Source of the DNA: DAISKN01 sp963716925
Lineage (GTDB): Bacteria > Acidobacteriota > Vicinamibacteria > Marinacidobacterales > SMYC01
Length of the DNA: 64,000 nt
Reading direction: 5' to 3'
Assembly: GCA_963716925.1 (NCBI GenBank)
Contig: CAVQUX010000010.1
Span: 1,742,371 to 1,806,370, forward strand
Below the pieces are notes generated by a model, which saw only the letters and a program-made list of their open reading frames with translations, searched no databases and had not been told where the DNA came from. This document shows, piece after piece, positions 18,050-27,654 of this stretch; positions within the stretch are counted from its first letter, which is position 1, and each line of letters begins with the position of its first letter. A program made the position numbers and the translations under genes.

Positions 18050-18571
18050 TCAAGGAACGTGAAGTTGCTTCTGTCGCTCGAGCTCCGCTTCGGCGACCCA
18101 CTCGACGGCGTCGCCCTTGACCGAGCTCCACTCCCCTCGAATGTGGTCGGCGTCCACGATGCGGAGCCGCGCCGAGTGCATGTGGGAGTCCGCTTCCGTC
18201 ATGTTCGTTCCGCCGAGGCAGCGAAACGAGAGATCGCTCGAGTCCGAGGACGGCTCGAGCTTCATCCGCGGCTGGTTCCCGGAGTTGCAGTAGTGCACGA
18301 GCACCAGGTCCTCGCCGTCCAGGTGGTACACCGTGATCATCTCGCCTGGCGTTCCCGGCATCATGGTCTCCAATACCGCCTTGCCCCCGGACGTCGCCTT
18401 GTAAGTGACCTCGAACTGGACGTTGCCTTTCTCTCCTCCCTGATCCCAGACCGCCGGGCCGACCCAGCGCCCCTCAGAGCTTCGAAAGCCCCGGATGCGG
18501 GGACTCCTCGCCGCGGCGGCGGAAGCCGCGATCAGAGTCGCCAGGGCCGCCAGCCGAGTCCAAGCTTTCAT
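18050..18571 (-). CDS. Secreted protein of unknown function
   Basis: A 173-residue protein with a clear signal peptide (MKAWTRLAALATLIAASAAAA) and a good GGAGG site upstream. The mature part has the feel of a small beta-barrel (lipocalin or DUF1579-like): ISO-length strands such as VQFEVTYKATSGGKAVLETM, then MITVYHLDGEDLVLVHYC and IRGEWSS. I do not recognise a specific family. It sits 36 bases upstream of the symporter and could share its transcript. Confidence 0.65.
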   Translation of the reverse strand: MKAWTRLAALATLIAASAAAARSPRIRGFRSSEGRWVGPAVWDQGGEKGNVQFEVTYKATSGGKAVLETMMPGTPGEMITVYHLDGEDLVLVHYCNSGNQPRMKLEPSSDSSDLSFRCLGGTNMTEADSHMHSARLRIVDADHIRGEWSSVKGDAVEWVAEAELERQKQLHVP

Positions 18572-18633
18572 AAGCTACGACCTCCTTCCAAACCATGTCT
18601 CCCGAGCCGGGATCTCGCGAGGGGTCAGCATAC

Positions 18634-20401
18634 TCAGATCCGCGGACGGGCGCGGAGCTCCGGCATCGGCCGCGGCGCCCCGTCCTTGAGCGTCTCCGGC
18701 GTCGCCATCCACTGGGACGCTAGCTTCACCAGGTCGTTCACCGCGCGGAGGGCTTCATCTCGCTGAGCCCGCGACATCCAGGCGTAGCTCGGAAGCTCAT
18801 CGGTACTCGCGATCGAGCAGGGCGCGTAGTTCTCGTCTCCCGGCTGGGGCGGCTCGAAATCCGGCGCGAGCCGGGGCCCGAGCTTCTCGAGCATCTCCTC
18901 GAGAGACGCCATCATGCGAGCGGAACCGCACCCACCGGTGGTTGTCCCAGTTGAGCTTCGCGCGGCTCTGCGGCGCGAAGCGCCTCGATAGCAGCAACCC
19001 CGCCCGGGTACCGCTCCCCGCGATCTCCCGCACCTTCTCCTCGGGCATGTCCAGGTTGAGGCCGCCCTCGCCTGGTCCCAGGCAGACGTGGGCGATTCGA
19101 TCCCGGAAGCCGGGCATCTTCGACTGAGTGTTGTCCTGCCAGTTCTGCATCGCGTCGAAGATCGCACGAACGAATCCGAGGAGGCCCCGCTTCTCGAAAC
19201 GGTGGAAAGCGTCGGCGATCTCGTCCTGGTTCCGCTGCGGCATGACTACCCGTTTCGGCGGCGTCTCCTCGAAATAGCGGAGGTTGATGGCGAACGTCGG
19301 CCACCCCGGCAGCGGCGCGTCGAAGAAGTGAACCGGGAAGTTGCTCGCGATTCCCCCGTCCGAGAACCAGCAGGGCTCGGGCTTCGGTTCGCGGTCGGTA
19401 CGCGTGTAGTCGATCGCCTGAAGAGGGATGGCGCTGATGAGGAAGGGGAAGCTCAAGCTCATGCGAGTCGCGACGATCACCGGGAGGTCCCTTCCCAGGG
19501 GCATCGGCAGGAACTCGGCGTCGTCGCCCGGCGGGGCTCGCCGACGACCGTGCTCGACCATCCACCGGACGACCTCCTCGGGAAAGAGCTCGTCCATGTC
19601 CTCCCGGCGGAAATAAAAGAGTCGCTCCTCGTTCTCGGCGAACGGCAGGCGATAGGGCCGTCCCCGTGTGAGACAAGTGGTCATCATCTGGAGGTCGATC
19701 TCTTTCCGCGAGGGGTCGGCTCCCCACAAGTCGCCGAACGTGAGTGGCTCGTTCCGGGGCTTTCCCGAGAGGCGCTGGATGAGGTCGTGAAGCCACGGCG
19801 TCAGAGCATCCTCGCCGCCCATGCCCTTCGAAAGACCGTAGAAGTTGCCGGGGACTGTTTCCCGGACGTCGCGAACCATAGCGAGAACGATACCGGCGGC
19901 CGCGCCGACGAGAGCGAGAAGAAGCCAGGGGATCCAGCCGACGAATCCCCGGACGCTCAATAGAGCGGCAACGAGAAGCACGGCGGCGGCGCTCAGAAGT
20001 CCGGGAAGCGCGTAGTTCCGCATCGCGGCGGAGACGAGCCCTCCGAATCCGCGCTTACCCCGGACTCCCGCGGTGAGGGTCCGGAAGAGGCGAGCGGTCG
20101 AAGGCTGGGGCTGGAAGAGGTGGAACAGGCGCGAGCCCGCGCCTGGAGCGACCTCTTGCGCGAGCGTCTCCGGGAGACTCTCGAGCTCGCCGAACGAAGT
20201 GCCCGTCCCCTGGAGGCGCCCGTACTCGGCGGCGGCGGTGGCCGCGGCGGCGATGGCCCCTGCCGAGGTGCCTCCGATCGAGCGGAATCGATACTCGAGG
20301 GCCAGACGGCACACCGCCTTCGGATAGACGATGCCGCTCGTGATCCCGCCCTTCATGATGATGTCGCATCTCCTCGTGGCCCTGGAATACACCTCGGACA
20401 T
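18634..20401 (-). CDS. Patatin-like phospholipase with transmembrane insert; apparent frameshift
   Basis: A serine lipid acyl hydrolase. The oxyanion motif MKGGITSG is at residues 16-23, the nucleophile Ser46 in GGTSAGA, and the catalytic Asp in WFSDGGIASNFPV. Two or three hydrophobic stretches between about residues 110 and 165 suggest a membrane anchor. The start at 20401 has GAGGAG upstream. Near 18917-18925, after NWDNHRWVRFR, the frame breaks. The C-terminus continues in the neighbouring frame as RMMASLEEMLEKLGPRL and ends at 18634. One extra base explains the break. It is the last gene of the large operon that begins at 28644. Confidence 0.8.
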
Positions 20402-20433
20402 GACTTCTCCTCGATCGCGATGAAACGCGAGGG

Positions 20434-21789
20434 TCAGTGTGAAAGAAGGTATCGGCGGGCGTAGCCCGAGGGACGCGCGTCGACCCCGGCCGCCTTCTCG
20501 CGCCAGTCCCCTTCGCCGTACCGGGCGGCGAAAGCCGCGATGTCGCGCTCGTACTCTTCGAGAAGCCTTGCCTTCACTTCGACGGGCACGAACGCGAACT
20601 CCAGACTGTTCCGGCCCACCTCGACCACTTCCTCCCAGCTCAGGTGGAAGCGGGTCACGGCTTCGAACCACTCGTCGGTCATGTTGGAGTCCCACATCCC
20701 GCGATCGTCGGTCGAGAGGCAGACGGGAATCCCGAGGCGAAGGTACTCGGGAAACGGATGCCGCGAGAGGTCGTCGGCGTAGCCGAGAAGGCGGTTGCTC
20801 ACGAGGCTCACCTCGACGGGGAACTTTCCGCTGCGCATGTAAAGAAGAGTCTCAGGGTCGGTGACGAGGTTGGTCCCGTGTCCGATTCGATCGGCGCCGA
20901 GGAGGAGAGTGTCGCGCACATGGTGGTTGGGCTCGTCGACCTCGCCTCCATGCAGGGCGAGTCCGATTCGTGGATAGCGCCGCCTCATCTCGCGGAACGT
21001 CTCGAGGAACCTCAGGGGATACCCCTTGTCGTTGTCCTCGCGGCCCACGAGGTTGACGCTTACCCAGAGATCGCGGTGCCGATCGACGAACGCCCAGTTC
21101 TCCTCGACCATCCTTTCGGCGTCCGGGTGGAACCGGAGGACGTTCGTCTGCATGCGAACCGTGACCCCGGTCTCCCGCGCGTCGTCGCGCGCCAGCCGTT
21201 CGGCGAGAAGGTCGTGGAACTCGTCCGCGGAAAGCACCCGATCGCCGTTCCTTCGACCGAACGGACTGAGCTGGAACTCCACGTAGCTCACGCCCTCGTG
21301 GCCGAAGAGCTTCAGGTTCTCGACCGCGGATTCCGCTACCAGAGGCGCCTGATCGAGGACCTCGCCGATCCTCGGCCAGACGAGCTCGAAGAACTCGTCG
21401 CGGCCTTCATCGGGCAAATCCAGCTTCAGCGCCGACATCCAGGCCGACTTTCGCTCGGCGTCTAGCTCCGAAAGCGGCTCGTACTCGGCGCGGCAGCAGG
21501 GGGCGAGCCCCTTCCACGTGGAGTCGAGGATGGTGTGAAACTCGAGGAGCGGCGCGGGGCAGCTCGCGGCGCATTCCCCGAAGCGGACTCGGGTCCTGAA
21601 CCTCCCGCCCTCGGTCGCGAGCCGCCACCAGAGCTCGGGGAACACGGCGCCGCCGAGGTGGTCGTGGAGGTCTCCGCCCTTGGGGAGGTCGTAGAGGACG
21701 CGATAGAGCTCCTCGGGAGTCGCCTCGCGCCGGATCGCGTCGAAGCGCTCGGAGAAGGAAAGAAACAGGGCGAGGAGGAGAGCGCTCAC
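20434..21789 (-). CDS. Secreted adenosine deaminase-like protein
   Basis: A 451-residue amidohydrolase-superfamily protein. The zinc motif LHDHLGG (His42 and His44), LALHGGE with the catalytic Glu, RIGHGTN and CLSTDD are all present, matching the ADA/ADGF family. The N-terminus VSALLLALFLSFSE is hydrophobic and may be a signal peptide, as in extracellular ADGF-type enzymes. The start is GTG overlapping the enoyl-CoA hydratase stop as GTGA. With a nucleoside hydrolase at the operon head, a purine nucleoside salvage role is plausible: deamination of adenosine or a related compound. Confidence 0.82.
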   Translation of the reverse strand: MSALLLALFLSFSERFDAIRREATPEELYRVLYDLPKGGDLHDHLGGAVFPELWWRLATEGGRFRTRVRFGECAASCPAPLLEFHTILDSTWKGLAPCCRAEYEPLSELDAERKSAWMSALKLDLPDEGRDEFFELVWPRIGEVLDQAPLVAESAVENLKLFGHEGVSYVEFQLSPFGRRNGDRVLSADEFHDLLAERLARDDARETGVTVRMQTNVLRFHPDAERMVEENWAFVDRHRDLWVSVNLVGREDNDKGYPLRFLETFREMRRRYPRIGLALHGGEVDEPNHHVRDTLLLGADRIGHGTNLVTDPETLLYMRSGKFPVEVSLVSNRLLGYADDLSRHPFPEYLRLGIPVCLSTDDRGMWDSNMTDEWFEAVTRFHLSWEEVVEVGRNSLEFAFVPVEVKARLLEEYERDIAAFAARYGEGDWREKAAGVDARPSGYARRYLLSH

Positions 21790-22571
21790 CGCCCGCTCCA
21801 CCTCGGGGGTCTTTTCTCCCGGAAGGCGCGCACGCCTTCCTCGGCGTCCTCGGACGAGAGCGCGGCCATGACCGCGGGAAGGCGCAGAGCCTGGGCCTCG
21901 GCCGCGGAAAGGCCCGGAGTGCGCTTCACCACTTGCTTGATGGCGCGAAGCGAGAGGGGAGCGCAGGCGAGGACGTCCTTCACCCAGCGATCCACGGCGT
22001 CGTCGAGGTCCTTTCTCGGCACGACCTCGTTGACGAGACCCATGCGTTGGGCTTCGGATGCGGAGACGCGGCGCCCCGTGAGGAGGACTCCCATGGCCCA
22101 CTTCTCGGGCGCGAGACGGGGGAGGAGGACCATGCCGCCGTCGAGGGGCATGCGGCCCACCCTCGGCTCGGGGAATCCGAACTCGGCGTCGTCGCAGGCT
22201 ACGACGATGTCGCATCCGAGGACCATCTCGAACCCGCCGCCGAGCGCGAATCCGTTGACGCGGGCGATGACGGGCACGTCGAGCGTCGTCCGCAGGGCGA
22301 TTCCACCGAAGCCTCCCGGCCGGGACTTCGCCCAGTACTCGAGCCCGCTCGCCACGTCGTCGGGGGAGGAGCTCTTCATGTCGGCTCCCGCGGAGAACGC
22401 CTTGTCTCCCGAGCCCGTGAGGACCACGACCCTCACCTGGGGGTCGGACTCGATCTGCTCCCAGATGTCCTGGAGCGCGCGCTCCGTCGCGGAATCGACG
22501 GCGTTGCGGACCTCGGGCCGTTCGATGGTGACCCGCGCCACGTGCTCGTGGAGCTCGTAGCGCACGCTCAC
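21786..22571 (-). CDS. Enoyl-CoA hydratase/isomerase family protein
   Basis: A 261-residue crotonase. N-terminal VTIERPEVRNAVDS, SAGADMK (oxyanion hole), VNGFALGGGFEMVLGCDI and FGFPEPRVGRMPLDGGM fit the family. It would hydrate or isomerise an acyl-CoA ester. The start is a GTG overlapping the CoA-transferase stop (GTGA), and its own stop overlaps the next gene in the same way. The pairing with a CaiB/BaiF CoA-transferase implies the two handle the same CoA thioester. Confidence 0.88.
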   Translation of the reverse strand: MSVRYELHEHVARVTIERPEVRNAVDSATERALQDIWEQIESDPQVRVVVLTGSGDKAFSAGADMKSSSPDDVASGLEYWAKSRPGGFGGIALRTTLDVPVIARVNGFALGGGFEMVLGCDIVVACDDAEFGFPEPRVGRMPLDGGMVLLPRLAPEKWAMGVLLTGRRVSASEAQRMGLVNEVVPRKDLDDAVDRWVKDVLACAPLSLRAIKQVVKRTPGLSAAEAQALRLPAVMAALSSEDAEEGVRAFREKRPPRWSGR

Positions 22572-23749
22572 GACACCACCCCCGCCTCGCGAAGGCTCTC
22601 GATTCGGGCGGAGTCGTAGCCGAGCTCGCGAAGGACGCCGTCGGTGTGCTCGCCGAGGCGCGGCGGCGCGTGGCGGATCTCGAGGGGAGCTTCCGAGAGA
22701 TGCACCGGCGTTCCCACCATGCGGACGGTCTCGGGCCGCCCGTTCGTCGCTTCGATCAGCATCCCGTTCTCCGACGTCTGAGGGTCGTCGAGCGCCTCGG
22801 CAAGGGACTTCACCGGAGAGCAGAGGAGATCCTGTGCCTCGAGCCGTTCGATCCAGTGAGCCGTCGCTGCCTCTCGGAAGCGTTTCCGGAACATGCCCTG
22901 GAGCTCGGGACGGTTCTCCCGCATCCGTTCCATCGTGGAGAAGCGCTCTTCTCGGGAGAGATCGTCGATCTCGAGAGCGGCGCAGATGTCCCGGAGCGGG
23001 TTCTCCTTGAAGGCCCCGACGAGCACCAGGGCGCCGTCTCTCGTCTCGAAGACTCCGGAGAGAGGCATCGCCGCCCAGTTGAGCTCCGCGTTCCGCATGA
23101 GCCACATCGAGGCTTCCTGGGTCTGCATCGAGAGCATCGAGTCGTAGAGGGAGACGTCGACCATCTGCCCCTTGCCCGTCTTCTCCCGGTGAAGAAGCGC
23201 GAGGAGAACTCCCTGGACCAGGTGCATCGCCGCCGAGTAGTCGGCGAGAGCGGTGGCGTAGATCGCGAGTGGGTGATCGGGGTCGGCTTTCCGCGCCATG
23301 ACTCCGGTCATCGCCTGAGCGAGGACGTCCTGGCCGCCCTTGTGGGCGTAGGGGCCGCTCTTGCCGAATCCGGTGCCGAACGCGTAGATGATTCGCGGAT
23401 TCTCCTCCCGCAGCCGGTCGTAGCCGAGCCCCATCCTTTCCATGACGTCGGGGCGGAAGTTGTTCACGACGACGTCCGCCGAGCGCACGAGCTCGCGCAC
23501 GATCTGCCGCGCGCTCTCGTGCTTCAGGTTGAGGGCGATGCTGCGCTTGTTGCGATTGAGGCTCGCGAACACCGGGTTGTCGAGACCCGCGGGGTCGGGT
23601 ATGGACCACCGGGAGAGGTCGCCCTGTCCCGGTCGTTCGATCTTGATGACGTCGGCGCCGAAGTCCGCGAGGAACTGGGTGGCGCAGGGCCCGAGCATGA
23701 CCTGGGTGAGGTCGATGACTTTGACTCCCGAGAGGGGAAGGGTGGTCAT
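22568..23749 (-). CDS. CaiB/BaiF family CoA-transferase (class III)
   Basis: A 393-residue class III CoA-transferase. MTTLPLSGVKVIDLTQVMLGP, FGADVIKIERPGQGD, SLNRNKRSIALNLKHE and NNFRPDVMERMGLGYD mark the N-terminal half; ALADYSAAMHLVQG contains the Asp region used for acyl-enzyme formation. It transfers CoA between acids, activating a carboxylate before the hydratase step. ATGA overlap with the FAD oxidoreductase upstream and GTGA with the hydratase downstream show tight coupling. The acid is unknown. Confidence 0.88.
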   Translation of the reverse strand: MTTLPLSGVKVIDLTQVMLGPCATQFLADFGADVIKIERPGQGDLSRWSIPDPAGLDNPVFASLNRNKRSIALNLKHESARQIVRELVRSADVVVNNFRPDVMERMGLGYDRLREENPRIIYAFGTGFGKSGPYAHKGGQDVLAQAMTGVMARKADPDHPLAIYATALADYSAAMHLVQGVLLALLHREKTGKGQMVDVSLYDSMLSMQTQEASMWLMRNAELNWAAMPLSGVFETRDGALVLVGAFKENPLRDICAALEIDDLSREERFSTMERMRENRPELQGMFRKRFREAATAHWIERLEAQDLLCSPVKSLAEALDDPQTSENGMLIEATNGRPETVRMVGTPVHLSEAPLEIRHAPPRLGEHTDGVLRELGYDSARIESLREAGVVS

Positions 23750-25080
23750 CTGCGGTTGGTCTCGAGGAGGGTTGCGTTCGCCGAAGGCACGTCTCCCGGG
23801 TCGGCTCCTTGCGCCCGCAGTTTCTTCTGGAGCTTCGAGACGTCCACCGCGCGCACCAGGCCTCCGGAGTCGAGCGCCATCGCCGCCGCGGTCCCCGCGG
23901 CTTCGCCCATCGCCATGCACGGCGGAATCTCGCGCGAGGTGCGCTGGGCGATGCTCGTCGCCGAGTAGTGCCTTCCCGCGACCAGGAGCTGCTCGACTTT
24001 CTTCGGGACCAGCGCGCGATAGGGAGTGTAGTAGTCGCGCCCCCGGGCGATGCTGTCGGAAAAGTGTACCCGGTCCTGTACGTCCTCCTTGGTGACCACG
24101 TACTCGCCGTCGAGAAGCCGCGTCTGCCGTACGCCAATCTGGGGAGCGAGGTCGACGATGTAGCTCTTCTCGAATCCCGGGTAGCTTTCGCGGACGTAAG
24201 CGTGGAGCTCGTCGATGCGGCGCCGTCCCTCGAGCTGGGCGCTCGTCAGGTCCTCGACCTTGACCCCGTCGTAGTTCCGCATGTGGGGACAGTTGCACCA
24301 GACGATTCCCGGAAGAGGCGTCTTGAGCCACCACTTGTCCCAGGACCCCCCGAGGATCTCTTTCGCCCTCTTGTCGACCTCGGCGTAATTCTCCTTCGAT
24401 TCGTACTCGAACGTCTCCGCGGCGTCGGTGTCGACTCCGCCCAGTCGGAAAACCGTGGTCAGGAAGTACGACCCGCCGATGAAAGGAGCACCGGCGCGCG
24501 AAGCGACGACGAGGTCGCCGCTGCAATCGATGACGACGTCGCCGCGGATGGACTGGCGATCGTCGTTGGTCTCGCACACGATCCCTCGAATCCGGTCGCC
24601 GACCAGGATGGGAGAGGAGAACCAGGAGTGGAGGCGCAGATGGATGCCGTTCTCCTTGACCAGGTCTTCCGAGGCGCGCTTCCATCCTTCCGGGTCGAAG
24701 GCAGCGGCGTAGCAGACGGTGGCGGGCTTGCTGCGCGCGTAGTAGTCGTAGAGACCCCACCTGGCCCATTTCCGGTAGAGCGACTCCTCCGCGAGGCGAT
24801 CCTCCTCGGGAGGGAAGACCGCCAGCTTCATCGCCGCCATGCGGTCGATCATCTCCTGGCAGATCCCCTTCACGGTGATCTCGCTCCCGTTGCACATATC
24901 GTCGAGGACCAGGACCATGGCGCCCGAAGCGAGGCCCCCGAGCTGCGCGTAGCGCTCGACCAGAGCCACTTTGGCGCCGTTGCGGGAAGCGGCGACCGCG
25001 GCGGCGAGTCCCGCGGGCCCTCCCCCCACGACGACGACGTCCGTCTCGGCTACCATGCGCGCGGCAATCTCGCGATCCAT
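23746..25080 (-). CDS. FAD-dependent oxidoreductase (FAD_oxidored type)
   Basis: A protein of about 444 residues with a Rossmann motif VVVVGGGPAGLAAAVAASR near the N-terminus and LVERYAQLGGLASG just after it. GDVVIDCSGDLVVASRAGAPF and LVAGRHYSATSIAQRTSREI in the later part match FAD-dependent oxidoreductases often found beside sugar or xenobiotic catabolic genes. Two starts are possible: ATG at 25089, with a distant GGAGAGG, or ATG at 25080, with AGGA 8 bases upstream; the second is preferred. The substrate is unknown. It lies between the ABC importer and the CoA-transferase. Confidence 0.83.
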   Translation of the reverse strand: MDREIAARMVAETDVVVVGGGPAGLAAAVAASRNGAKVALVERYAQLGGLASGAMVLVLDDMCNGSEITVKGICQEMIDRMAAMKLAVFPPEEDRLAEESLYRKWARWGLYDYYARSKPATVCYAAAFDPEGWKRASEDLVKENGIHLRLHSWFSSPILVGDRIRGIVCETNDDRQSIRGDVVIDCSGDLVVASRAGAPFIGGSYFLTTVFRLGGVDTDAAETFEYESKENYAEVDKRAKEILGGSWDKWWLKTPLPGIVWCNCPHMRNYDGVKVEDLTSAQLEGRRRIDELHAYVRESYPGFEKSYIVDLAPQIGVRQTRLLDGEYVVTKEDVQDRVHFSDSIARGRDYYTPYRALVPKKVEQLLVAGRHYSATSIAQRTSREIPPCMAMGEAAGTAAAMALDSGGLVRAVDVSKLQKKLRAQGADPGDVPSANATLLETNRR

Positions 25081-25095
25081 GGAGGTCATCCTATC

Positions 25096-25854
25096 TCAGG
25101 CCTCTCCGGGCGACCATTTGACCAGCCGCCGCTCGAGAAAAGAGATCAGAGACGTGAACAGCACCGAAAAGACGCAGGCGGCGGTGATCGCGGCATAGAG
25201 AAGGCCGGTGTCGAAGTTATAGGTCGCGTGGATGATCAGGGCGCCGATGCCCTCGGTCGCCCCGATCCATTCACCGACGATGGCGCCGATCACCGAGGCG
25301 CTCGCCGCGATCTTGAGCGCGGCGAAGAGATAGGGGAGCGAGTTGTACATGCGAAGTTTCCAGAAGACCTCGCCCTTGGTCGCCGAGAGGATCTTCATGA
25401 GCTCGAGCGCCTGGGGGTTCACATCGGAGAGCCCCCGGACCATGTTGACCAGTGTAGGAAAGAAGCACACCAGGGCGGCGATGATGACCTTGGGCGCCAT
25501 GTCGTTGCCGAAAAGGAGAACGAGAATCGGGGCGAGGGCGACGATCGGTATCGACCGCACGATGATGGCGAGAGGGAAGAACGCCTCTTCGATCGTCCTC
25601 TGGTGGACGAAGAGCGCGGCGACGGCGATGGAGAGCAGGTTCCCGAGAAGAAACCCGAGAACGCTCTCGACGGCCGTGGGCACGAGGTTCCTCACGATCG
25701 TGCCGAAGTCTCCGAAGAGCGTCCTCCCCACGTGAAGAGGCGAAGGGATGATGTACTCCGGAATGCGGAATAGCGCCACCGCGAGCCACCACGCGAGGAG
25801 AATCCCCGCGAGGGCCGCCGCCGGAAGCACCCGCCGCCTCCTATCGTTCTTCAT
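25096..25854 (-). CDS. ABC transporter permease (SsuC/TauC/ThiX type)
   Basis: A 252-residue inner-membrane permease with about six hydrophobic segments. The EAA-like loop appears as LRMYNSLPYLFAALKIAAS, and IVGEWIGATEGIGALI is a strong signature for the nitrate/sulfonate/taurine-type permeases. The start ATG overlaps the ATPase stop (ATGA). With the neighbouring ATPase and NMT1-like binding protein it completes one importer. Confidence 0.9.
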   Translation of the reverse strand: MKNDRRRRVLPAAALAGILLAWWLAVALFRIPEYIIPSPLHVGRTLFGDFGTIVRNLVPTAVESVLGFLLGNLLSIAVAALFVHQRTIEEAFFPLAIIVRSIPIVALAPILVLLFGNDMAPKVIIAALVCFFPTLVNMVRGLSDVNPQALELMKILSATKGEVFWKLRMYNSLPYLFAALKIAASASVIGAIVGEWIGATEGIGALIIHATYNFDTGLLYAAITAACVFSVLFTSLISFLERRLVKWSPGEA

Positions 25855-26621
25855 CCGCAGGTTTCCAGGATTCCGCGCAGCTCTCCCGCCTGTTTCACGA
25901 AATCGGGGCTTTCCCGCAGCGCGAGCTCGCGCGCCGAAGGCAGGCGGGTCGCGACCAGCTCCCTGACCCGTCCCGGATGCGCCGCGAGCATCAGAACCCG
26001 TTCTCCGAGGTAGAGCGCCTCGGGGATGCTGTGAGTCACGAACAGAATGGTGGTGCCGGTCTCCTTCCAGATGCGGCGAAGCTCGTCGTTCAGCCGGTCG
26101 CGGGTGATCTCGTCGAGGGCGCCGAAGGGCTCGTCCATGAGAAGGATCTTGGGCCCGGTCACGAGCGCCCGCGCGATCGAGACCCTCTGGCGCATGCCTC
26201 CGGAGAGCTCGTGCGGATAGGCGCGGTGCCACTGCGAGAGGCCGACGAGCTCGAGGAGATCCTCGGGCTTCGATGCTTTCCCGGACAGCCGCGCGCCGTC
26301 TCCCACCTCGAGGGGAAGCGCGACGTTCTCGCGCACCGTCCTCCAGGGAAGAAGGGCGGCGTCCTGGAAGACGAAGCCGAGGTCCCTCGCGCGCCGCGCC
26401 TCCGCGGGAGACCTCCCGAAGAGCGAGACGGTCCCGGAAGAAGGGGCCACGAGATCAGCCACGACCCGGAGGAGAGTCGATTTGCCGCATCCCGAGGGTC
26501 CCAGGATCGAGAGGAAGCCTCCGCGCGGGAGATCGAAGCTCACGTCGCGGAGCGCCTCGGTCTCGCCCCGATCGGAAGAGAACTTCACGGAGACGTTCCG
26601 GATCGAGACGACGTCGGTCAA
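25851..26621 (-). CDS. ABC transporter ATP-binding protein (SsuB/TauB type)
   Basis: A 256-residue ATPase. Walker A GPSGCGKST is at residues 41-49, with the Q-loop in FVFQDAALLPW, the signature LSGGMRQRVSIARAL, Walker B LLMDEPFGALD and the switch His in FVTHS. The start is TTG, overlapping the binding-protein stop as TTGA; no ATG is available nearby in this frame. This subfamily pairs with SsuA/TauA/NMT1-like binding proteins. Confidence 0.92.
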   Translation of the reverse strand: MTDVVSIRNVSVKFSSDRGETEALRDVSFDLPRGGFLSILGPSGCGKSTLLRVVADLVAPSSGTVSLFGRSPAEARRARDLGFVFQDAALLPWRTVRENVALPLEVGDGARLSGKASKPEDLLELVGLSQWHRAYPHELSGGMRQRVSIARALVTGPKILLMDEPFGALDEITRDRLNDELRRIWKETGTTILFVTHSIPEALYLGERVLMLAAHPGRVRELVATRLPSARELALRESPDFVKQAGELRGILETCG

Positions 26622-27628
26622 GAAACCCCCAAATGAGGCCGGCTCTCCTTCGTCGCCTCGAGAATCGAGAGCGTCATGACGTCCTCGACCGCGGGCACGC
26701 GCTTCGTGAACTGCCCGAGCTCCTCGTGGGTCACGATCTGCTCCTCCCAGGTCTCGCGGTCCATGGTGGCCCAGCCGAGCTCGCGGGTCTTCTCGGTGAA
26801 GACGTAGGTGAGGAGCTCCCGGGCGGCATCGAGCTCGTCCTGGTACCGGAGTATGGGGTATTCCTCGACGAGGATCCCCACCGCCTTCTCGGTCTCGCGG
26901 AATGCGAGCTCCCAGCCGCGGCCGGCGGCGCGGAGAAAGGCTTCGAGCAGGTGGGGCTCGTTCGCGAGGGTGTCGTTCGTCGAGTAGTAGGGCATGGCGT
27001 AGAGACGGATGCCCTGGTCCCAGAGGCGCATCGCGACGCGGTCGGGACCGAGCGGCTTGAGCGCGGTCACGTTCGTCGTCCAGCCGGTGACCACGTCCAC
27101 CTGCCCGGTGAGGAGGGGAGTCATCGCGGATCCGATCACCACTACTTCGAGCGAGGCGGGATCGATGCCGTGCTTCGCGAGCAGCGCATCGAGAAGAATC
27201 CGCCCGGTCGCGTTCGTGCCCACCTTCTTTCCCACCAGGTCCCGGGGCGTACGAACGGGCTTGGACGGAAGCGAAAAGTACGAATAAGGATGTTCCTGGA
27301 CGCAGACCCCGAAGGCCCGCACCGGAATCCCCTGAGAGACGGCGAGCATGAGAGACGGGCTCGAGGCGACCTCGCCGAGCGCGTAGCGTCCGGAGGCCAC
27401 GATGCCGACTCCGTCGATGTGGGGTCCACCGGGGTGGATCTCGAGGTGGATGCCCTCTTCCTTGAAGAACCCGAGCCGCTGCGCGACCACTTCGCCGAGC
27501 TGGTTGCCTCCGGCGAGCCAACCGAGCTGCATATCGAGCACGGGAACGCCGTCGACGTCCCCGCGTGCCGACAGACACGCGCCGCACGCGGCCAGGAGGG
27601 AATGACCGAGGAAATCCCGTCGTCTCAC
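26618..27628 (-). CDS. ABC transporter substrate-binding protein, NMT1/THI5-like
   Basis: A 336-residue periplasmic protein with an N-terminal RRRDFLG that resembles a Tat signal, followed by a Cys-containing hydrophobic stretch. LGWLAGGNQLGEVVAQRLGFFKEEGI is typical of the NMT1/SsuA fold, as is KKVGTNATGRILLDALLAKHG. Relatives bind pyrimidine precursors of thiamine, sulfonates or nitriles. Here nucleoside-hydrolysing enzymes flank the transporter, so a nucleobase or pyrimidine-like ligand is a reasonable guess, but this is inference. Confidence 0.85.
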   Translation of the reverse strand: MRRRDFLGHSLLAACGACLSARGDVDGVPVLDMQLGWLAGGNQLGEVVAQRLGFFKEEGIHLEIHPGGPHIDGVGIVASGRYALGEVASSPSLMLAVSQGIPVRAFGVCVQEHPYSYFSLPSKPVRTPRDLVGKKVGTNATGRILLDALLAKHGIDPASLEVVVIGSAMTPLLTGQVDVVTGWTTNVTALKPLGPDRVAMRLWDQGIRLYAMPYYSTNDTLANEPHLLEAFLRAAGRGWELAFRETEKAVGILVEEYPILRYQDELDAARELLTYVFTEKTRELGWATMDRETWEEQIVTHEELGQFTKRVPAVEDVMTLSILEATKESRPHLGVS

Positions 27629-27654
27629 GCCGGGGGCGAGGGTATCCGACGGAG

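Noticed and set aside
18897..18925. Separate small gene starting ATG-ATG after patatin
   Set aside because: MMASLEEMLEKLG continues the patatin C-terminus after a one-base shift and lacks its own ribosome binding site.
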